From RBG-16-66-20 sp049651845 (GTDB lineage Bacteria > Pseudomonadota > Gammaproteobacteria > Burkholderiales > SG8-39): a DNA stretch of 38,687 nucleotides. Shown here piece by piece: positions 35,013 through 38,687 of this stretch; position 1 is the first letter of the stretch; each line of letters opens with the position of its first letter. The notes beneath the pieces are model-generated. The model worked only from the letters and a program-made list of their open reading frames with translations. It was not told the DNA's origin and did not search any database. The stretch covers positions 1 to 38,687 of the forward strand of contig JBASCW010000013.1 in the NCBI GenBank assembly GCA_049651845.1. Reading direction: 5' to 3'. The position numbers and the translations under genes were made by a program.

Positions 35013-36413
35013 TTGGTCTCGGTTCCATTGTGGCTGGCAGTGCTTGCCGGCGCGCTCGCGGTCTGGGCGGCCTACGACAAGCTGCTGATGCCGGCGCTGC
35101 GCTGGTTCATGGCCGGACGCGCCAACGTGGTGCTCGAGGAAGTCTCCTCGCGCCTGCGCATCGGCGTGCGCCCTTTCCAGCGCACGCGCCGCCAGGTGCT
35201 CATCCACCGGTTGATGGGTGACCCCAAAGTGCTTGCCGCGGCCGAGCAGTTCGCCGCCCAGAACAAGCAGCCGCTGCCGCAGGTGCTGGCGACCGTCGAG
35301 CGCTACGCGCGCGAGATCGTGCCGGCGTTCAACGCCTACCTCTACTTCCGCATCGGCTACTGGGTCGGGCGCAAGCTCGCGCAGGGCCTGTACCGCGTGC
35401 GCCTCGGCTTCGTCGATACCGAGTCGCTACAGAAGGTGCCCGACGACGCGACGGTGGTGTTCGTCATGAACCACCGCTCCAACATGGACTACATCCTCGC
35501 CGGCTACCTCGCCGCGGACAAGGCCGCGCTCTCCTACGCCGTGGGCGAATGGGCGCGCAGCTGGCCGCTGTCGGCGCTGATCCGCTCGATGGGCGCCTAT
35601 TTCGTGCGCCGCAACTCCAAGGACGAGCTCTACCGGCGCGTGCTGGAGCGCTACATCGTGATGGCCACGCAGGCCGGCGTGCCGCAGGCGGTGTTCCCCG
35701 AGGGCGGCCTCACGCGCGACGGGCTGATGAGGGAACCTCGTTTGGGCGTTGTTGACTACATGTTGCGCGGGTTTTGGTTAGACGGCGAACGTGATCTGGT
35801 GTTCGTGCCGCTCGGGCTCAACTACGACCGCGTGCTGGAAGACCGCACGCTGCTGCTCTCGGCCGATCCCGACGCGCGCAAGCCCGGGCGCTTCTGGGCG
35901 GTGTGGAACACGCTCGGCTTCGTCACCAACAACCTGCGGCTGATGCTCAAGAGCGACTGGCACCGCTTCGGCTACGCCTGCGTGAACTTCGGCGCGCCCG
36001 TCTCGATGCGCGAGTACTGCGCGCTGCGCGGGCTCAACTTCCAGAAGCTGCAGGGCGAGGCGCGCAGGCAGGCGATCGGCGAGCTGGGCCGGCACCTCAT
36101 GGCGCGCGTCGGCGGCATCGTGCCGGTGGTGCCGGTGCCGCTGATCGCCTCGGTGTTCATCGAGCAGCGTCAGAAGCCGATTTCCGAGCTCGAACTCAAG
36201 TCGGGCGTCGAACGGCTCATCGAAAAGCTCGAAGCCGCGGGCGCGCACGTCTACATCCCGCGCGAGGACCTCGACTACGCGGTCGCCGTGGGCCTGCGCA
36301 TGCTCACGCTGCGCCGGCTGGTGGACGAGAAGGACGGCCTCTACGCGCCGCGCACGGCCGAGCTGCCGCTGATCCTCTACTACGCCAACTCGATCGCCCA
36401 TCTTCTGAAGTGA
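35013..36413 (+). CDS. PlsB-like glycerol-3-phosphate acyltransferase, short form
   Basis: This 466-residue protein probably adds an acyl group to glycerol-3-phosphate or a related lysolipid at the inner membrane. The acyltransferase motifs read NHRSNMD (HX4D, His154 and Asp159), GAYFVRR, FPEGGLTRDG and a later FVPLGLNYDR. These match the PlsB/DHAPAT group better than PlsC. It is little more than half the length of E. coli PlsB (807), keeping mainly the catalytic half. The first residues (LWLAVLAGALAVWAAY) form a membrane helix. Start TTG 35013 has GGAGGG 6 bases upstream. A codon-use shift is seen at 35727-35795. Confidence 0.82.
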   Translation: MVSVPLWLAVLAGALAVWAAYDKLLMPALRWFMAGRANVVLEEVSSRLRIGVRPFQRTRRQVLIHRLMGDPKVLAAAEQFAAQNKQPLPQVLATVERYAREIVPAFNAYLYFRIGYWVGRKLAQGLYRVRLGFVDTESLQKVPDDATVVFVMNHRSNMDYILAGYLAADKAALSYAVGEWARSWPLSALIRSMGAYFVRRNSKDELYRRVLERYIVMATQAGVPQAVFPEGGLTRDGLMREPRLGVVDYMLRGFWLDGERDLVFVPLGLNYDRVLEDRTLLLSADPDARKPGRFWAVWNTLGFVTNNLRLMLKSDWHRFGYACVNFGAPVSMREYCALRGLNFQKLQGEARRQAIGELGRHLMARVGGIVPVVPVPLIASVFIEQRQKPISELELKSGVERLIEKLEAAGAHVYIPREDLDYAVAVGLRMLTLRRLVDEKDGLYAPRTAELPLILYYANSIAHLLK

Positions 36414-36455
36414 AGTTCCCGCCTTCGGGTCGCGCAACCGGTCAGGCCAAGACTG

Positions 36456-36902
36456 CTAAGCGCATCCGCTTTTCAGAATGTAATCGGCGCTCTTTGGATT
36501 GAAGACGGAGTTCTCCGGCTCGTCGCCCCTGCCGTCCAGATTGACGACGATCCGCAGGAGCATGTCGGCGGCGGATTCCAGTCGCCAGTCGGGTCGACGT
36601 CTCCGAATCGGATCGTAGTTTCTCAGCCGTTGCAATGTTTCCACGTCGCCTTTCCCGATCTGCAACGCGCAATACACCTTGCGAATGCCCTCGAAGCTCG
36701 GCTTATTGCCGGGCGCAAGGACGGCGTGCCCCATCCATTGCCACGTCAGGGAGGCGGCAATCGCCTCGCAGATCTGCTGCGGGCGGCCGGAAGCGACTTC
36801 GCCACAACCGATATTCCGGCCATACGGGGAGTAGTCACTGGCGCGCAGGATGCCGGGCAGAAGCAGCGCGATCAGGAGAGCGGCAAATCCGAAGGACTTC
36901 AC
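36456..36902 (-). CDS. Small secreted cysteine-containing protein of unknown function
   Basis: No family is recognised. The 148-residue product begins with a signal peptide (VKSFGFAALLIALLLPGILRAS). The mature part has four cysteines (IGCGEV, ICEAI, VYCALQ, SGCA), enough for two disulfides, and a basic central stretch (RRRRPDWRLE). GTG 36902 gives the signal peptide a normal start but has no good ribosome-binding site. It lies 38 bases downstream of the next small secreted gene and may be co-transcribed with it. Its codon use is less G/C-ending than the neighbours, which may mark an accessory gene. Confidence 0.6.
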   Translation of the reverse strand: MKSFGFAALLIALLLPGILRASDYSPYGRNIGCGEVASGRPQQICEAIAASLTWQWMGHAVLAPGNKPSFEGIRKVYCALQIGKGDVETLQRLRNYDPIRRRRPDWRLESAADMLLRIVVNLDGRGDEPENSVFNPKSADYILKSGCA

Positions 36903-36940
36903 ATTGAGCCAATCTCTCTCACGCCGATTGGCGGCGGATG

Positions 36941-37240
36941 CTAACGTTTCTCGAGATCGCGGTTGGCTTCCCGCACGGCGCGGCGCAGCTCCTCGCGCTG
37001 CTCGGGGCTGAAGCGCGCCGGATCGTTCCGACGATGCTCGTGCCAGCGTTCGCGCGCCTCTTCGCGCGACATCTGGCCGCTGCGCACCTGCTCGCGCATG
37101 CGCTGGCGCTCCTCCCAGTCCATGCGCCGCTGCGGCGGCGGCATCGGCCGCTGCGCGCCGTCGTGCCGACCGCCATGGGGCGGCTGGGCGAGCGCCGGCA
37201 GCAGCAGGATCGCCGTGAGGAATGCCACGAGCAGTCTCAT
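36941..37240 (-). CDS. Small secreted Arg/Glu-rich helical protein
   Basis: This 99-residue protein has a clear signal peptide (MRLLVAFLTAILLLPALAQ). The mature part is very charged: MDWEERQRMREQVRSGQMSR, then EEARERWHEHRRNDPARFSPEQREELRRAVREANRDLEKR. The WEERQRMREQ and SPEQREELRRAV repeats recall small periplasmic helical proteins such as the Spy/CpxP type, but this is only a resemblance. It is divergent from an OmpR-family regulator, so it could be a target of that system. No function can be assigned. Confidence 0.7.
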   Translation of the reverse strand: MRLLVAFLTAILLLPALAQPPHGGRHDGAQRPMPPPQRRMDWEERQRMREQVRSGQMSREEARERWHEHRRNDPARFSPEQREELRRAVREANRDLEKR

Positions 37241-37249
37241 GTCGGCTGC

Positions 37250-37255
37250 ATCTTA
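37250..37255 (-). promoter_or_regulatory. Candidate -10 (TAAGAT) for the small secreted genes
   Basis: TAAGAT on the minus strand is 9 bases before ATG 37240. It would give a leader of at most a few bases. Confidence 0.35.
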
Positions 37256-37293
37256 CGTTCGCGACTGCCGGGCCGAGCACATTCCCGCTTATT

Positions 37294-37306
37294 ATTTGTA
37301 ACAAAT
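37294..37306. promoter_or_regulatory. Inverted repeat ATTTGT-A-ACAAAT, possible operator
   Basis: A perfect 6-1-6 inverted repeat lies in an A/T-rich island between the divergent secreted genes and the response regulator gene. The TGTAACA core resembles the half-sites bound by OmpR-type regulators. It overlaps a TATTAT (37290-37295) that could be a -10. It is a plausible autoregulatory site for the adjacent two-component system; this is inference. Confidence 0.4.
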
Positions 37307-37362
37307 CGTGTCCACCGCGGCCGGAGGCAACACGTTGTTTCATCGAGCACCGAATGCCCCTG

Positions 37363-37368
37363 TACCCT
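37363..37368 (+). promoter_or_regulatory. Candidate -10 (TACCCT) for the response regulator
   Basis: TACCCT is 7 bases before ATG 37376 with no Shine-Dalgarno between. It fits the TANNNT spacing seen at other starts but is a weak match on its own; TATTAT at 37290 is the alternative. Confidence 0.25.
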
Positions 37369-37375
37369 GCGGCGC

Positions 37376-38110
37376 ATGGCTGAGCTGAAGAAGCGGATTC
37401 TCGTCGTCGACGACGACCAGAGACTGCGCGAGCTGGTGGTGCGCTATTTCACCGAGCAGGGCTTCGAGGCGCGCGCTGTTTCGGATGCGTCGGGCATGGA
37501 CCGGCAGCTCGCACGCGAGCGCTATGACCTCATCGTGCTCGACCTGATGCTGCCGGGCGAGGACGGCCTCGCCATCTGCCGCCGGCTGCGCAGCGACAAG
37601 GCGCCGCCGGGCAGCGGGCCGGCGATCATCATGCTGACCGCCAAGGGCGACGAGGTGGACCGCATCGTCGGCCTGGAGATGGGCGCCGACGACTACCTGC
37701 CCAAGCCGTTCAACCCGCGCGAGCTGGTGGCGCGCGTCAACGCCGTGCTGCGGCGGCGGCAGCCGGCCGGCCCGCCGGGCGCGCCCGCCACCGGCACGGA
37801 GATCCACCGCTTCGGCGCCTTCGAGTTCAACCTCGCGACGCGCAGCCTGGCCCGGGACGGCAAGCCCGTGTCGCTCACGACCGGCGAGTTTTCCGTGCTC
37901 AAGGTCCTCGTGCAGCACCCGCGCCAGCCGCTGTCGCGCGACAAGCTCATGGAGCTCGCGCGCGGGCGCGAATACGGCGTGTTCGATCGCTCGATCGACG
38001 TGCAGATCTCGCGCCTGCGCAAGATCGTCGAGGATGACCACGCGCACCCGCGCCACATCCAGACGGTCTGGGGCTTCGGCTACGTGTTCGTGCCGGACGG
38101 AAGCGCGTAA
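37376..38110 (+). CDS. OmpR-family two-component response regulator
   Basis: This 244-residue regulator has a receiver domain with the acidic pocket VVDDDQRLREL, phospho-acceptor Asp56 in VLDLMLPGEDG, Thr88 and Lys110 (LPKPFNP). A winged-helix DNA-binding domain follows (about 140-240): LTTGEFSVLKVLVQHPRQPLSR, DRSIDVQISRLRKIVEDD and IQTVWGFGYVF. The close match to E. coli OmpR in VVDDDQRLRELVVRYFTEQGF suggests an OmpR orthologue, but several paralogues share this. The histidine kinase gene starts 32 bases downstream. ATG 37376 has no clear ribosome-binding site. Confidence 0.93.
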   Translation: MAELKKRILVVDDDQRLRELVVRYFTEQGFEARAVSDASGMDRQLARERYDLIVLDLMLPGEDGLAICRRLRSDKAPPGSGPAIIMLTAKGDEVDRIVGLEMGADDYLPKPFNPRELVARVNAVLRRRQPAGPPGAPATGTEIHRFGAFEFNLATRSLARDGKPVSLTTGEFSVLKVLVQHPRQPLSRDKLMELARGREYGVFDRSIDVQISRLRKIVEDDHAHPRHIQTVWGFGYVFVPDGSA

Positions 38111-38142
38111 CACGCGCCGCCGCTGGGCATTGCCTCCCGACC

Positions 38143-38687
38143 ATGACCCTGTTCACACGGTCGTTCCTGCTGATCGCGCTGCTGATCCTCGCCTCGGCCG
38201 CGGCCACGGTGCAGCTGTACCGCATGTACGAGCGCGAGCCGCGCGCGCGCGCGCTGGCCCAGCAGACCATCAGCATCGTCAACCTCACGCGCGCGGCGCT
38301 CGTCAACGCCGACCCGATCCTGCGCCGCAACCTGCTGATCGAGATCAACGAGCGCGAGGGTATCCGCCTCGCGCCGGTCACCGCGGACGAGAAGCTGCAG
38401 GCGCTGCCCGGGGACCGGCCGTTTCTCGACCTGCTCGCCGGCCGCGTGCGCGACTCGCTCGGGCCCGAGACGCGCTTCGCGTTCGCGCGCGACGGCGTGC
38501 GCGGCTTCTGGGTGAGCTTCAGGATCGACGAGGACGAGTACTGGGTGATGCTGCCGCGCGAGCGCATCGAGCGGCGCTTCGGCCTCGAATGGGTGGGCGC
38601 GGGGCTCGGTCTGCTGCTGCTCGCGCTGGCCGGCGCCTGGCTGATCGCCTCGGCGCTGTCGCGGCCGCTCGCCGCGATCGCCGGCGC
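38143..38687 (+). CDS. EnvZ-like sensor histidine kinase, N-terminal part (cut by window end)
   Basis: The first 181 residues are present and the frame is open at the window edge. A first membrane helix (TRSFLLIALLILASAAATVQLY) is followed by a periplasmic sensor domain of about 120 residues. A second helix (WVGAGLGLLLLALAGAWLIASAL) follows, with the start of a HAMP domain (SRPLAAIAG). The HAMP remainder, the phospho-acceptor His and the ATPase domain lie beyond the window. Position and topology fit the partner of the OmpR-type regulator directly upstream. RALAQQTISIVNLTRAALVNAD resembles EnvZ-like betaproteobacterial sensors. Confidence 0.88.
   Translation, partial: MTLFTRSFLLIALLILASAAATVQLYRMYEREPRARALAQQTISIVNLTRAALVNADPILRRNLLIEINEREGIRLAPVTADEKLQALPGDRPFLDLLAGRVRDSLGPETRFAFARDGVRGFWVSFRIDEDEYWVMLPRERIERRFGLEWVGAGLGLLLLALAGAWLIASALSRPLAAIAG

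Overview
The window is about 38.7 kb of high-GC bacterial chromosome. The order of conserved genes (tRNA-Leu, tig, clpP, clpX, lon, hupB, tRNA-Val, tRNA-Asp, ppiD on one strand; methyltransferase, rnhA, dnaQ divergent from gloB and mltD; hpnC, hpnD, hpnE) points to a betaproteobacterium. I cannot name the genus from the sequence. It is nearly all coding, with no insertion sequence, prophage, CRISPR array or rRNA. The longest non-coding stretch is under 150 bases.

Layout. 1-542: remnant type II toxin-antitoxin pair whose ParE/RelE-like toxin is frameshifted. 610-2528 (minus): methyltransferase-like gene, rnhA and dnaQ, stacked with overlapping ends. 2545-5498 (plus): gloB, mltD and a secreted protein of unknown role. 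5465-11782 (minus): four-gene peptide-type ABC importer with a lipoprotein binding protein, two permeases and a double ATPase. 11804-12610 (plus): fabI, ending stop-on-stop with ppiD. 12607-20810 (minus): the protein quality-control block. 20852-24734 (plus): hpnC-hpnD-hpnE for squalene synthesis plus a coupled aldo/keto reductase. 24741-27946 (minus): alr, radA and a short-chain dehydrogenase. 28031-29317 (plus): lplT. 29320-29379: a perfect 60-bp palindrome. 29344-31153 (minus): tsaB, rimI and a family 4 uracil-DNA glycosylase. 31181-34421: two paralogous beta-decarboxylating dehydrogenases around a minus-strand HtrA protease. 34542-36413: a secreted protein divergent from a short PlsB-like acyltransferase. 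36456-38687: two small secreted proteins divergent from an OmpR-type regulator and the start of its histidine kinase.

The strongest signals beyond the gene list are these. (1) About a dozen operon-leading start codons have a TANNNT -10-like hexamer 5-9 bases upstream and mostly no Shine-Dalgarno sequence, which suggests leaderless or nearly leaderless mRNAs; several divergent pairs share the same few bases for both -10 elements. (2) A perfect 60-bp palindrome separates lplT from the uracil-DNA glycosylase gene and supplies that enzyme's last 11 residues and its stop codon. (3) Short in-frame patches of 40-100 bases with A/T-ending codons recur inside otherwise strongly GC-ending genes. (4) The ABC importer has a binding protein that appears anchored at both ends and a permease with a long N-terminal extension. 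All functions are inferred from sequence motifs and remembered families; no database search was run.
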